Source: Polynucleobacter necessarius (GTDB taxonomy: Bacteria; Pseudomonadota; Gammaproteobacteria; Burkholderiales; Burkholderiaceae). Taken from it: a stretch of 64,000 bases of DNA. The stretch covers positions 894,457 to 958,456 of the forward strand of contig NZ_LT615227.1 of the NCBI RefSeq assembly GCF_900096755.1. The letters are read 5' to 3'. This document shows, piece by piece, positions 1-9,990 of the stretch. Both the position numbers and the translations under genes were made by a program. Position 1 is the first letter of the stretch. Each line of letters starts with the position of its first letter. The notes under the pieces were generated by a model. That model saw only the letters and a program-made list of their open reading frames with translations. It made no database searches and had not been told where the DNA came from.

Positions 1-1
1 A

Positions 2-802
2 ACCACTTTAATGTTGGCAGGGATTCGTGATATTTTGTTGATTTCAACGCCTCATGACACACCGCGCTTTACAGAGCTGCTTGGTGATGGTTCTCAGTGG
101 GGTCTAAATATTCAGTATTGTGTGCAGCCATCACCAGATGGTTTGGCCCAAGCATTCACGCTGGGAAAAAACTTTATCAATAATCATCCCAGTGCATTGG
201 TGTTAGGCGATAATATTTTTTATGGCCATGAATTGGTATCAAACCTAGAAAGTGCTGACGAGCGTGAACAAGGCGCAACAGTTTTTGCATATCACGTTAC
301 TGATCCAGAGCGTTATGGCGTGGTTGAGTTTGATAAACAGCATAAAGCAGTTTCAATTGAAGAGAAGCCTCTAAAGCCAAAAAGTAGTTATGCAGTAACA
401 GGGCTCTATTTTTACGATAATCAGGTATGCGATATTGCGAGCTCCATTAAGCCTAGCGCGCGTGGCGAGCTAGAGATCACTGACGTAAATCGAGTCTACC
501 TAGAAAAAGATCAATTAAGTGTTGAAATTATGGGCCGTGGTTTTGCTTGGCTAGATATCGGTACGCACGATTCTTTATTGGATGCAGCAGGCTTTATTGC
601 AACACTGCAAAAACGCCAAGGTCTCATGGTGACTTGCCCAGAGGAGATTGCCTATCGCCAAGGTTGGATTGGTGCAGAAATGATTGAAAAAGTGACTGCG
701 CAACTCAGTAAAAATAGTTACGGCCAATATTTAACTAAAGTGCTCAATGAGATTAATAGTGGTACCCAGTTAATTTCTTTGGCACATAAAAAAATTAAAT
801 GA
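2..802 (+). CDS. rfbA: Glucose-1-phosphate thymidylyltransferase, 5'-truncated by the window edge
   Basis: Makes dTDP-glucose from dTTP and glucose-1-phosphate, first step of dTDP-L-rhamnose synthesis in the cytoplasm. The reading frame is open from base 2. The family is about 290 residues and the first 40-odd, including the GGSGTRLYP nucleotide-binding signature, lie outside the window. Seen here: [27 protein letters not shown], the VVEFD...EEKP segment and GLYFYDN, all typical of RmlA. The stop codon overlaps the rfbC start, so the two are translationally coupled. The first internal ATG at 11 is not the real start. Identification is secure. Confidence 0.95.
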   Translation, partial: TTLMLAGIRDILLISTPHDTPRFTELLGDGSQWGLNIQYCVQPSPDGLAQAFTLGKNFINNHPSALVLGDNIFYGHELVSNLESADEREQGATVFAYHVTDPERYGVVEFDKQHKAVSIEEKPLKPKSSYAVTGLYFYDNQVCDIASSIKPSARGELEITDVNRVYLEKDQLSVEIMGRGFAWLDIGTHDSLLDAAGFIATLQKRQGLMVTCPEEIAYRQGWIGAEMIEKVTAQLSKNSYGQYLTKVLNEINSGTQLISLAHKKIK

Positions 803-1377
803 TGACTTCATCGGATAAGCAGGGGAAGGTTTCATCAACCCAAACATCTCTAGCGGATGTATTAATTATTCAGCCAAAAGTTTTTGGTGATGAGCGCGGC
901 TGGTTTACAGAATCCTTTAATGCTCAAGACTTTTCTGACGTCACTGGCCTTGATGTAAATTTTTTACAAGACAACCATTCTTTTTCTCGTAAGGGAACTT
1001 TACGTGGATTGCATTACCAGTTGGAAAAGACTCAAGGCAAGCTTGTTCGAGTAGTGTCAGGCAGTGTTTTTGATGTTGCTGTTGATTTACGTAAAGGGTC
1101 TCCAACATTTGGTAAGTGGGATGGGGTAGAGCTAAGCGCTCAAAATCATCGGCAATTGTGGATTCCACCTGGATTTGCCCATGGCTTTTTGGTGCTTTCA
1201 GAAGCTGCCGAGTTCTTGTATAAAACGACCGATTACTATCACCCGCAAAGTGAAGTTTGCTTAGCCTGGAATGACCCTAGCGTTGGAATTCAGTGGCCTT
1301 TACCCACCGGGACTATTCCTAATCTGAATGCCAAAGATACCGCAGGCCTGACATGGGATCAGGCTCCTAAGTTTTAA
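799..1377 (+). CDS. rfbC: dTDP-4-dehydrorhamnose 3,5-epimerase
   Basis: Epimerises dTDP-4-keto-6-deoxyglucose at C3 and C5 on the way to dTDP-L-rhamnose. The 192-residue cupin-fold protein has the catalytic histidine in RGLHYQ (His72 counted from the first Met), the [14 protein letters not shown] strand and the PPGFAHGF segment. Two consecutive ATG codons (799 and 802) could both start it. It overlaps rfbA by 4 bases and waaC by 1 base, so it sits in a tight sugar-nucleotide/LPS operon; rfbB and rfbD are presumably upstream of the window. Confidence 0.95.
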   Translation: MMTSSDKQGKVSSTQTSLADVLIIQPKVFGDERGWFTESFNAQDFSDVTGLDVNFLQDNHSFSRKGTLRGLHYQLEKTQGKLVRVVSGSVFDVAVDLRKGSPTFGKWDGVELSAQNHRQLWIPPGFAHGFLVLSEAAEFLYKTTDYYHPQSEVCLAWNDPSVGIQWPLPTGTIPNLNAKDTAGLTWDQAPKF

Positions 1378-2411
1378 TGAGCACCCCTAGACCAACTCCA
1401 AAAATTTTATTGGTGAAGCTTTCCTCATTAGGGGATGTGCTGCATAACTTGCCAATCGTTTGGGATTTGCGAGCACGTTTACCTGATGCGCAAATTGATT
1501 GGGTTGTGGAAGAGGGCTATGTTCATTTATTACAACCCTTGCTCACTAAGCCAGGCTTTAAAGGTATTGACCGAATTATTCCGTTTGGTCTGCGTCGTTG
1601 GAAAAAGCATCTTTTTAAAGCAAGTACTTGGAAACAATTTTTTGCATTCAAACACCAGTTACAAGCTGTGCGATACGACTACGTTATTGAAACCCAAGGT
1701 TTATTGAAGTCTGGTTTGGTATGTGCGTTAGCAAATAAGTCTTCAGATGCTGTAGTTGCCGGCTTAGCCAATGCAACAGAATATTCGGGGTACGAACCCA
1801 TTGTCAGATCGTTTTACAACCAATGCGTCCAAGTGCCATTCCAATGTCATGCGGTTGATCGTTCTCGTTGGGTCATGTGTTCTGCATTGGATTGGCCTTT
1901 ATTGGAGCGCTCGGATCGACCACAGTTCTATCCGGCAGCATTTACGGAATCCTTGGCAAAAACTGCTACCTCAGATTTGCAAAAGCCTTATGTGCTTTGT
2001 TTTCATTCGACTGCTCGTGAGGCCAAGCGTTGGTCTAATAGCGATTGGATTGCACTAGGTAATGCGCTGTCCGGCAAGGGCTACCAGGTAGTATTTCCGT
2101 GGGGCAATGCTGCTGAGAAGTTGATTAGTCAAGAGCTTGCTGGCCAAATAACAGGTGCTGTAGTGCCGCCAGCATTTTCAATTGAGCAGGCATTTGCTGT
2201 TATTGCTGGTGCTGCGCTGACTGTTGGCGTTGATACTGGCTTAACTCATTTGGCTGCGGTGCTGGGTAAACCTACTGTAGAAATTTATTGCGATTCACCG
2301 CAATGGAAAACACATGGATATTGGTCAGATCGCACCCGCAATCTGGGAGATATGCGCTCACCGCCAAGTGTGGCAGAGGTTATAGAGGCTTCTTTGGAAT
2401 TATTGAAGTAA
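1377..2411 (+). CDS. waaC: Lipopolysaccharide heptosyltransferase I
   Basis: Adds the first L-glycero-D-manno-heptose to Kdo2-lipid A at the inner face of the cytoplasmic membrane (GT9). The 344-residue protein begins with the GT9 signature KILLVKLSSLGDVLHNLP (residues 9-26) and later has SDWIALGNAL and the nucleotide-sugar site GVDTGLTHLAAVLGKPTVEIY near residues 283-303. It starts inside the rfbC stop codon. WaaF (heptosyltransferase II) shares the fold, but the DWVVEEGY and LRRWKK regions fit WaaC better. Confidence 0.9.
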   Translation: MSTPRPTPKILLVKLSSLGDVLHNLPIVWDLRARLPDAQIDWVVEEGYVHLLQPLLTKPGFKGIDRIIPFGLRRWKKHLFKASTWKQFFAFKHQLQAVRYDYVIETQGLLKSGLVCALANKSSDAVVAGLANATEYSGYEPIVRSFYNQCVQVPFQCHAVDRSRWVMCSALDWPLLERSDRPQFYPAAFTESLAKTATSDLQKPYVLCFHSTAREAKRWSNSDWIALGNALSGKGYQVVFPWGNAAEKLISQELAGQITGAVVPPAFSIEQAFAVIAGAALTVGVDTGLTHLAAVLGKPTVEIYCDSPQWKTHGYWSDRTRNLGDMRSPPSVAEVIEASLELLK

Positions 2412-2424
2412 CTCTAAATGCTGT

Positions 2425-4052
2425 TTAGCGCAGCAAAGAATTAATCGCGATTAATTCTTCATCCGTTAAAGCGGCAGCATGTGCTTTCAACTTAATTGCA
2501 TTCAGGATGGTGCTATACCTCGCTTGATGCAATAAAGATCTTGTGTTTATAAGCGTATCTAATGCAATCAATACATCGATATTAATTAAAGTGCCAACCT
2601 CAAATCCTAGCTTGCTAGATTCGAGCGCTGAAGAACTAGAGCGCTCTGCTGCTTCATAGGCTTTCACGCTTGCTAAGCCACCATAAAAACCAGTAAAGGC
2701 TGCGCGAGTATTTTGAGCGGCAGTGCGGCGATAGTTATCGTAGTTTGCTTTTGCCGCATCTATGAGAGTGGCGTTTTGACGAATCACCGAACTATTAAAC
2801 CCACCAGAGACCAGTGGAATAGTCATTTGTAATGCCACGGTATTGTTATATACGTTCGTATTAGAAGGCGTATAACTATTCGGTGTGCCATTTGAGGTGT
2901 TGTAGCCCGAAGTGCCCACTAAATTCACGGTTGGGTAATTTAATGCTTGCGCGCCACGATAGGTGCTCTCGGCAAGACTAACGGAGAGTTGCCCCGCTAG
3001 AACATTAAAGTTGGCTGACTCCGCCTGATTAATCCAGTCATCTAATGTTTGACCAGGAGGCAGATGCGGATTGACGCTATCGGCAATTGGGTTGCCCTTA
3101 CTGTCTTTTGGTTTGCTGCGAGGGTCTTTGAGAACGCCTTCAATCTTGGCGTCTTTAATAAGCGGCTTGATTGCACCAACTGGGCGGCCAACTAGCTGCT
3201 CTAAAGCGCCGCGTTTCACAATTAAATCAGCCTGCGCTGCGATCTCTTGAGAATTCGCTAAATCGAGGGCTGCTTGTGCAGTATTCACATCCACAATGGT
3301 GGCTAAGCCAGCATCAAACTTTGCTTGCGCTACCTCTAGCTGTTGTTTGATCAGAGACTTTTTATTTTGATAAAGCGCCACATTATCTTGACTTGTCAGC
3401 GCATCAAAATACGCCTGAGAAACACGTAGGATTAGATCTTGTTGCGCTAAGTAAAAGCGCATATCTGCTAATTTGGTATTCAGGTCACCTTGTTTAAATA
3501 ATTCTAGGGCGGGGCAACATTAAATACGGGCTGAGTTAAGGTGACGGCGTAACTTTTTTGATCAAACACCCGAGAGTTGCCGGAAGTGTTTGAAACCACA
3601 GTATTGCTTGCGCCGTGCTGATAGTAACGAGTGCCACCAGGAGTGGCATTGGCTTGAGGCATCAATAAAGAGAAGCCTTGCCAGAAGAGCTCTTTGCTCG
3701 CCTGGTAGTTAAAGCGGGCCGCATTCAGCACGGGATCACTAAACGCCGCCTCTTGATAAAGCTGTATCAAGTCGTTCAACTGACCCTTGATGTCGTTGGC
3801 TTTGGCGCCATTGATGTTTGAGGGGGTCGACACGGCAGGAAAGGCTGGTTTACTAGGCGGTGGCGCAATCTGAGGGGGCTGCTCTAGGCCTATGAGCGTA
3901 GAAGCGCTCATCGGGGTTGGTAAGGCCGGTCTGGCGGCAGCGTTAGGGCTTTGGGCAAATGCGCTGCTTGACCATGAATTGAGGCCGAGCGCGTGACCTA
4001 GGATCAAACCAAAGGCGGTAAGTCTAGAAAGTCTGAAGCGTGCTGGGGTCAT
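2425..4052 (-). pseudogene. TolC-family outer-membrane efflux protein, frameshifted
   Basis: Reads as one TolC-like outer-membrane channel of about 540 residues split by a frameshift. The first part (start 4052, stop 3504) has a signal peptide ending near SSSAFAQ, a proline-rich linker and the typical ...YAVTLTQPVFN motif. In another frame the protein resumes as ALELFKQGDLNTKLADM and runs through the coiled-coil repeats (AQQDLILRVSQAYFDAL, QLEVAQAKFDAGLATIVDV) to 2425. The shift lies in the G/C-rich run at about 3507-3514: one base missing or two extra. Channel proteins of this type pair with type I secretion or RND pumps. No pump gene adjoins it. A homopolymer sequencing error cannot be excluded. 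Confidence 0.85.
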
Positions 4053-4171
4053 CTAATTCGGGTACTTTTTAATGTGCAATGAAGTTTAAGGCCAATTCGC
4101 TCTAAATGCTGGTTTTGGCTCAATTTTGCCAAATAAGTCTAGAAGTTTCAGATACCTATAAAATTTGGGCC

Positions 4172-5017
4172 ATGGATCTAATTTTGCTTGGTAAGGCGGT
4201 TATTTTGGGGGTAGTGGAGGGCTTAACAGAGTTTTTGCCTATCTCCAGTACCGGCCACCTCATATTGGTGGGCGACCTACTCAACTTTAATGATGAACAG
4301 GGTAAGGCTTTTGAAGTCATTATTCAGTTTGGCGCTATTTTGGCGGTCTGCTGGGAGTTCCGCGCAAAGTTATTGAAGGTAGTAATGTCGATTACTTCCA
4401 GCGCGTTATCGCGCCGCTTTGTGCTCAATCTATTCATTGCATCCTTCCCGGCCATGAGCCTAGGTCTTTTGTTTAGCAAGCATATTAAGGCGGTTCTGTT
4501 CTCTCCTATCCCGGTAGCTAGCGCTTTCATTGTTGGCGCATTGGTTATTTTCTGGGCAGAGCGTCGTCAGCAATCTATATCCGTTACTAAGTCATATATT
4601 CAGACGGTAGATGACCTGACTCACCTCGATGCATTCAAAGTGGGGCTTGCTCAATGCGCCGCATTAATTCCTGGTACATCGCGTTCGGGTGCAACCATTA
4701 TTGGCGGCATGCTGTTTGGTATACCGCGCGCAGTGGCAACGGAGTTTTCTTTCTTCCTGGCTATTTCAGTGATTGGTGGGGCAACAGCTTACGAGTTGCT
4801 CAAGCTTTGGAAAAATCCAGTGGCTATTTCAGGCGAGTATGGGTTTGCCATCTTGGTTGGATTTGTTGCTGCTTTCATTTCTGCTTTTATTTGCGTACGC
4901 TGGTTAATTCATTATGTGGCACATCATAATTTTGTGCCGTTTGCTTGGTACCGCATTGTCTTTGGTGCGCTGGTATTAATCAGCGCGTACAGCGGCTTAG
5001 TTGCCTGGTCTCACTAA
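4172..5017 (+). CDS. uppP: Undecaprenyl-diphosphatase (BacA/UppP)
   Basis: Integral membrane phosphatase that recycles undecaprenyl diphosphate to the monophosphate carrier used for peptidoglycan and O-antigen. The ATG at 4172 is preferred over the in-frame start at 4106 because the family begins with [17 protein letters not shown]. Signature motifs are [15 protein letters not shown] and [14 protein letters not shown]; several hydrophobic segments follow, giving 281 residues, normal for UppP. It is divergent from the broken TolC gene. Confidence 0.95.
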   Translation: MDLILLGKAVILGVVEGLTEFLPISSTGHLILVGDLLNFNDEQGKAFEVIIQFGAILAVCWEFRAKLLKVVMSITSSALSRRFVLNLFIASFPAMSLGLLFSKHIKAVLFSPIPVASAFIVGALVIFWAERRQQSISVTKSYIQTVDDLTHLDAFKVGLAQCAALIPGTSRSGATIIGGMLFGIPRAVATEFSFFLAISVIGGATAYELLKLWKNPVAISGEYGFAILVGFVAAFISAFICVRWLIHYVAHHNFVPFAWYRIVFGALVLISAYSGLVAWSH

Positions 5018-5050
5018 CTTATCAATTTTTTACAGAAAACCGGATTTCCT

Positions 5051-5508
5051 ATGGATGTATCAATTGATGCGATCACCAATAATATTCAGTTAGCTTTAGC
5101 GCCTGTTTTTTGCTAACCGCTGTTGCAACCTTGATTAATGCGATCTCAGGCCGCCTCGCTAGATCAGTGGATCGTATGCGCACTATTCAGAGAGCAATCC
5201 AGATGGGTGAGGTTAAGGATGTGGCAGTGCTCGAGCATATGCGCAAAGAGGCGGATGAAGCAAAGGTTAGAGGTCGTCTCTGCACAGCAGCTATCTTCTT
5301 TGACGTGCTCAGTGGTGTATTTATTTCCCTCACCGTATTAGAGCTATTCTTCTTTCAGGCAGGGGCGGTGCGCTCTTTGCAAACAAGCTATGTCATTTGG
5401 ACCTTTGTTTTGGACCTGATATCCTTTATGACATCCCTATCTATTGTTTTGGCTGAGGTGGTTTATGCCTACAGATCTGCTGGCTGGAACCCTCCAAGAC
5501 ACTATTAA
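5051..5508 (+). pseudogene. DUF2721 membrane protein, single-base frameshift
   Basis: The ATG at 5051 opens MDVSIDAITNNIQLALAP and then hits a stop (TAA at 5114) just after a run of six T (5106-5111). Adding one T restores PVFLLTAVATLINAI and a continuous product of about 151 residues to 5508, with a membrane segment at each end and a charged middle (RMRTIQRAIQMGEVKDV). This matches DUF2721 proteins, small membrane proteins of unknown function. Either a true frameshift or a homopolymer miscall. If translated at all, the downstream part could only start at a TTG without a visible ribosome site. Confidence 0.8.
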
Positions 5509-5556
5509 TCCAATTTTTACTTTTAATATTCACTCTACGTACAAATAAGAATAACC

Positions 5557-6492
5557 ATGAATAAAATCCTCATCACTGGTGGCGCTGGCTTTTTAGGTTC
5601 CCACCTTACCGAGAAACTACTCAAAGAAGGCAATGATGTCTTGGTAGTGGATAACTACTTCACGGGCTCCAAGGAGAACTTGGCCCATTTGTTGCCTAAC
5701 CCCCGCTTAGAGCTCATGCGTCACGATGTGACCTTTCCACTCTATGTAGAAACCAATCAGATTTATAACTTAGCCTGTCCAGCATCTCCGGTGCACTATC
5801 AATATGATCCAGTGCAAACTACCAAGACCAGCGTGCATGGCGCTATTAATATGCTTGGCCTTGCTAAAAGAACAAGAGCTCGCATTTTGCAAGCTTCTAC
5901 GAGCGAAGTTTATGGCGACCCAGAAGTGCATCCTCAGCCTGAAGCCTATTGGGGCAAAGTAAACCCAATCGGTATTCGTTCTTGCTATGACGAAGGTAAG
6001 CGTTGTGCAGAAACCCTCTTTTTTGACTACAACCGCCAACACAACCTTGATATCAAAGTCGTACGCATCTTTAATACCTACGGCCCACGTATGCATCCTA
6101 ACGATGGGCGCGTAGTGAGTAACTTTATTGTGCAAGCCTTACAAGGCGAAGACATCACAATTTATGGTGATGGCCAACAAACTCGAAGTTTTTGCTATGT
6201 CGATGACTTGATTGATGCCATGGTCAAAATGATGAACTCTGAAGAAGGGTTTACAGGACCAGTCAATATCGGCAATCCTGGTGAGTTCACAATGCTTCAG
6301 TTGGCTGAAACGATTCTCAAGCTCTCTGGCAGCAAATCCAAGATCATTCATCAACCATTACCTTCTGATGATCCAAAGCAACGTCAACCGAATATCGAGT
6401 TAGCTAAGGCAAAGCTGGGTTGGCAGCCTAAGGTGCATTTAGAAGATGGCTTGAAAGAGACGATTGCCTACTTCAAGAAGGTAGTTGCTTAA
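5557..6492 (+). CDS. UDP-glucuronate decarboxylase (UDP-xylose synthase) family
   Basis: Extended short-chain dehydrogenase of 311 residues. It has the N-terminal Rossmann motif [11 protein letters not shown], the catalytic STSEVYGDP and the SCYDEGKR box (YxxxK), plus the [10 protein letters not shown] and [13 protein letters not shown] segments that mark UDP-glucuronate decarboxylases. It would convert UDP-glucuronate to UDP-xylose, or to UDP-4-keto-pentose. The gene stands between uppP/DUF2721 and trmB rather than in the glycan locus. Substrate is inferred from the family, not from unique residues. Confidence 0.88.
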   Translation: MNKILITGGAGFLGSHLTEKLLKEGNDVLVVDNYFTGSKENLAHLLPNPRLELMRHDVTFPLYVETNQIYNLACPASPVHYQYDPVQTTKTSVHGAINMLGLAKRTRARILQASTSEVYGDPEVHPQPEAYWGKVNPIGIRSCYDEGKRCAETLFFDYNRQHNLDIKVVRIFNTYGPRMHPNDGRVVSNFIVQALQGEDITIYGDGQQTRSFCYVDDLIDAMVKMMNSEEGFTGPVNIGNPGEFTMLQLAETILKLSGSKSKIIHQPLPSDDPKQRQPNIELAKAKLGWQPKVHLEDGLKETIAYFKKVVA

Positions 6493-7300
6493 GTTGACGG
6501 TAGAGCATTCAAAAAATTTAGATAAGCGATTTGATCGCATTCGATCATTTGTTTTAAGGGCAGGTAGAACGACCGCTGGGCAACAGCGCGCCATTGATGA
6601 GCTAGGCCCAGAGTTTTTAATTCCATTTCAAGATCAGGTGCTGAACTTAGACGCTGCCTTTGGCGGCTCTAAAAACCCCAAGATCCTAGAGATTGGTTTT
6701 GGGATGGGCGAGACTACCGCCAAGATCGCAGCCCTCAGAACTCAAGATGATTTTTTAGCAATCGAAGTGCATCCACCAGGAGTAGGCGCGCTCCTGAAAT
6801 TAATTGGTGAAAATAATCTCACCAATCTGAGGTTGATGCGCCATGATGCTGTCGAAGTTCTCGAGAAAATGCTCGCCCCAGAATCGCTTGATGGCATTCA
6901 TATTTATTTTGCCGATCCATGGCACAAGAAGCGCCATCACAAGCGTCGCTTGATTCAGGCGGAGTTTGTAAAGCTCTTGGTGTCACGTTTAAAGCCGGGT
7001 GGCTATTTGCATCTAGCAACAGATTGGCATAACTATGCCGAGCAAATGCTCTTAGTGTTGAATGCCGAGCCTGTTTTAGTGAACACCTCAACCGAGTCAG
7101 TAAAAGTAGAAACTTTTACCGGGGAGGATGTCGCATTAGCTGATAAAGAGTCGAATGAATTTAAGCCGACTCACGAGCAGTTGGATGCAATGCATCCGGG
7201 TTACGTTGAGAGACCAGTGTATCGGCCGTTAACCAAATTTGAGAACCGCGGCATCAAGCTGGGTCACGGCGTTTGGGACTTGGTTTACAGAAAAAAATAA
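6485..7300 (+). CDS. trmB: tRNA (guanine-N7-)-methyltransferase
   Basis: Methylates G46 of tRNAs using S-adenosylmethionine. The SAM-binding motif [11 protein letters not shown] is near residue 69, followed by [12 protein letters not shown], the [13 protein letters not shown] signature and [10 protein letters not shown]; the C-terminus ends in the family-typical [15 protein letters not shown]. The start is a TTG at 6485, overlapping the previous gene by 8 bases; another TTG at 6494 is equally possible and no ATG lies upstream. The product of 271 residues is slightly longer than E. coli TrmB. Confidence 0.93.
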   Translation: MLKLTVEHSKNLDKRFDRIRSFVLRAGRTTAGQQRAIDELGPEFLIPFQDQVLNLDAAFGGSKNPKILEIGFGMGETTAKIAALRTQDDFLAIEVHPPGVGALLKLIGENNLTNLRLMRHDAVEVLEKMLAPESLDGIHIYFADPWHKKRHHKRRLIQAEFVKLLVSRLKPGGYLHLATDWHNYAEQMLLVLNAEPVLVNTSTESVKVETFTGEDVALADKESNEFKPTHEQLDAMHPGYVERPVYRPLTKFENRGIKLGHGVWDLVYRKK

Positions 7301-7334
7301 TCAGCAGCAGATTTCAGGGAAGTAATGCGTCCCC

Positions 7335-8804
7335 TTATAAGCCGACGCAAACATATTTCATTTCCAAGTATTCATCCATGCCGTAGACGCTGCCTTCGCG
7401 TCCGAGCCCTGATTGCTTGATACCGCCAAATGGCGCAACTTCATTGGAGATAAGGCCAGTGTTGACGCCGACGATGCCATATTCGAGAGCCTCAGCTACT
7501 TTCCAGATGCGACCAATGTCACGGCTGTAGAAGTAAGACGCCAAACCGAATTGACTGTTATTGGCTAATTTGATCACCTCCTCATCGGACTCAAAGGGGA
7601 TGACTGGCGCTACAGGACCAAAGGTTTCCTCTGTAGTGATGAGCATTGCATTTGTTACATTCGCCAAGATAGTGGGTTCGTAATAGTTCTTGCCTGGTAT
7701 AGAGGCTTTGCCACCTGTGACTAATTTGGCGCCTTTACTGATGGCATCTGCAACGTGCTTCTCTACCTTCTTCAGCGCGGCAGTCTCAATGAGCGGGCCT
7801 TGTGTCACGCCAGACTCCATGCCATTACCTACCTTAATGGAGGCAATCGCTTTGGCAAATTTTTCTACGAAGGTGTCTTGCACTTTTTTATGAACGTAGA
7901 AGCGATTGGCACACACGCACGTCTGACCAGAATTCCTAAATTTCGAACTCATGGCGCCACTAACGGCTGCGTCAATGTCAGCATCTTCAAAAACAATAAA
8001 GGGTGCGTGACCACCTAACTCAAGCGCTAATTTTTTAACGGTGGGTGCACATTGTTCCATCAGAATTCGACCCACCTCTGTAGATCCCGTAAAGGAGAGA
8101 TGACGAACAGTAGGTGAGGCACATAAGGTTTTGCCAATTGCAATGGATTGATTTGCATCAGCAGTCAGAATATTAATCACACCATGAGGAATGCCAGCAC
8201 GTTCTGCCAGCTCTAAGGCGGACAAAGGGGTTGGCTCTGCAGGTTTAATCACAATCGTGCAACCAGCCGCTAGTGCAGGTGCAATTTTGCGAGTAATCAC
8301 CGCAATCGGAAAGTTCCAAGGGGTGATTGCAACACAAACGCCAATCGGTTGCTTTAAGACCATCAGGCGTTTATCGCTCCAGGTGGTGCTGGGGATTGCA
8401 CCGGATACTCGTTTTGCTTCTTCGGCAAACCATTCCACAAACGAAGCGCCATAAGCAACTTCGCCAGCAGCTTCAGTCAGCGGCTTACCTTGTTCGATGG
8501 TCATCAGCGTCGCAAGATCGCTTGTATTGGCGATGATGAGATCAAACCATTTGCGCATGATCTGCGCACGTTCTTTGCCGGTCTTTGCGCGCCACGCTGG
8601 AAGCGCATGTTCAGCAGCGCTAATCGCTAACTCGGAATCCCCGCTGCTGAGATTAGTAACTTGTGCAATCAATTCATCGGTCGCTGGATTGGTGACGGCA
8701 AAAGTGTCGCCACTAGATGCTTTAATCCATTTGCCATTGATATAGGTCTCTTCTTTAAACAGGCTGGAGTCTTTAAGAAGCGTACGAATATCGATTTTTT
8801 GCAT
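7335..8804 (-). CDS. gabD: NAD(P)-dependent succinate-semialdehyde dehydrogenase
   Basis: Aldehyde dehydrogenase superfamily member of 489 residues. It oxidises succinate semialdehyde to succinate in GABA breakdown. Motifs in order: AITPWNFPIAVITRKIAPAL, the cofactor site SFTGSTEVGR, the glutamate box LELGGHAPFIVF, the catalytic cysteine in NSGQTCVCANRF, and a C-terminal FGGIKQSGLGREG. The last is characteristic of the GabD class. A glutarate-semialdehyde dehydrogenase role is possible. Single gene, convergent with trmB. Confidence 0.9.
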   Translation of the reverse strand: MQKIDIRTLLKDSSLFKEETYINGKWIKASSGDTFAVTNPATDELIAQVTNLSSGDSELAISAAEHALPAWRAKTGKERAQIMRKWFDLIIANTSDLATLMTIEQGKPLTEAAGEVAYGASFVEWFAEEAKRVSGAIPSTTWSDKRLMVLKQPIGVCVAITPWNFPIAVITRKIAPALAAGCTIVIKPAEPTPLSALELAERAGIPHGVINILTADANQSIAIGKTLCASPTVRHLSFTGSTEVGRILMEQCAPTVKKLALELGGHAPFIVFEDADIDAAVSGAMSSKFRNSGQTCVCANRFYVHKKVQDTFVEKFAKAIASIKVGNGMESGVTQGPLIETAALKKVEKHVADAISKGAKLVTGGKASIPGKNYYEPTILANVTNAMLITTEETFGPVAPVIPFESDEEVIKLANNSQFGLASYFYSRDIGRIWKVAEALEYGIVGVNTGLISNEVAPFGGIKQSGLGREGSVYGMDEYLEMKYVCVGL

Positions 8805-8884
8805 GGTGAGCTTGCCAATAAAAGGTCGGTGACGAGTAAAAACGGGTCAATAAATAATATGCTTATTCTAGTCCTGAACAAAAG

Positions 8885-8920
8885 AAAAAGCCTCCGAGCC
8901 GAGGGCCAGGAGGCTAGGTT
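8885..8920 (-). terminator. Rho-independent terminator of the ribBX-ribH-nusB operon
   Basis: The arms AGCCTCC (8889-8895) and GGAGGCT (8909-8915) form a 7-bp stem. Read on the minus strand the stem is followed by a T-rich tail (TTTTTCTTTT). It lies about 25 bases beyond the nusB stop and before gabD, which is on the same strand. Confidence 0.8.
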
Positions 8921-8940
8921 TACTGCTGGTGAACGCCGTT

Positions 8941-9462
8941 TTAGTTTGCTTTAGTTTCAGCGCTACGTAACTTTTGGGCCAACAGGTCTAAAACACCGTT
9001 AACGTATTTATGACCATCAGTGCCGCCAAAAGTTTTGGCTAGTTCAACCGCTTCGTTGATAGCCACTTTGTAGGGTGCCGAGAGATCCGCCGCTAGCTCA
9101 TAAGTGCCAATCAGAAGGGCTGCATGCTCTACTGGGGAGAGTTCATTGATAGGGCGATCTAAAGCTGGGGTAATGATCGCTTCTAATTCATCAGTGCGAT
9201 TTAAAACGCCGTCGAAAATGCCTTGAAAGAGTTCTAACTGGCAGCGACGGAAAGCTGGATCTTCAGAAAGTTGCTTCGCGATTGCAGCGCTATTGGGCAA
9301 GCTGCCCGCACGACGCATTACCAAACTTTGATAAACACCTTGTAGAGCGTATTCCCGGGCGCGACGACGAGGCGTCAGAGAGCGCTTTGGTGCTGCTGGC
9401 TGCGCATCTTTTGCCGCTTGGGTGTTTGGAGGCGTAAGAGGAGGTTTAGGCATGTCAGTCAT
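8941..9462 (-). CDS. nusB: Transcription antitermination factor NusB
   Basis: RNA-binding protein that with NusE (S10) binds boxA in rRNA leader transcripts. The 173-residue protein has a basic, proline/alanine-rich extension before the core. The core begins SLTPRRRAREYALQGVYQ and carries the family segments HAALLIGTYEL and KVAINEAVELAKTFGG with a C-terminal KYVNGVLDLLA. It follows ribH with a one-base overlap, the ribH-nusB pairing usual in proteobacteria. Confidence 0.95.
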   Translation of the reverse strand: MTDMPKPPLTPPNTQAAKDAQPAAPKRSLTPRRRAREYALQGVYQSLVMRRAGSLPNSAAIAKQLSEDPAFRRCQLELFQGIFDGVLNRTDELEAIITPALDRPINELSPVEHAALLIGTYELAADLSAPYKVAINEAVELAKTFGGTDGHKYVNGVLDLLAQKLRSAETKAN

Positions 9463-9974
9463 TACGCTTCGCTAGGGTTAATTTCAATATCGATATCTGG
9501 TGTGAGGGCTAATGCGAGATTGGCCATCTCAACTACCGCTTTAGCGCAGTCAGCGCCTTTTACATTGACGCGAACTTGGGCTTGCTCATCGGTATCACAA
9601 GTTAAAACGCCATTGGCAATTGGAAGACCAGATTCAATCGAGATGCGCGTGATGCCGGCAGCAGACTCATTGGACACCAACTCAAAGTGATGCGTCTCAC
9701 CACGAATCACTGCGCCTAAAGCTACTAAACCATCAAACTCACCAGTCTCAGCAAGTTTTTGTAATGCAATAGGAATTTCCAGTGCGCCAGGAACGGTAAC
9801 TAATTTGATGTCTGATTGTGAAACACCTAAATTGATGAGTTCATGAATGCAGGCAGTAGTTAAAGCTACGCAATGGCCTTCATTAAATCGAGCTTGCACG
9901 ATAGCAATACGTAAATCTTGGCCATTCAGATCTGCTTCTAGTACGCCAACAAAGTCATTATTTGAATTAGTCAT
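9462..9974 (-). CDS. ribH: 6,7-dimethyl-8-ribityllumazine synthase
   Basis: Condenses the ribityl-diaminouracil with dihydroxybutanone phosphate, the penultimate step to riboflavin. The 170-residue protein shows the substrate motifs [13 protein letters not shown] and the catalytic [13 protein letters not shown] (histidine pair near residues 90-91). It lies between ribBX (16-base gap) and nusB (one-base overlap) in one minus-strand operon. Confidence 0.96.
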   Translation of the reverse strand: MTNSNNDFVGVLEADLNGQDLRIAIVQARFNEGHCVALTTACIHELINLGVSQSDIKLVTVPGALEIPIALQKLAETGEFDGLVALGAVIRGETHHFELVSNESAAGITRISIESGLPIANGVLTCDTDEQAQVRVNVKGADCAKAVVEMANLALALTPDIDIEINPSEA

Positions 9975-9990
9975 GATATTTTTTTAAGAA

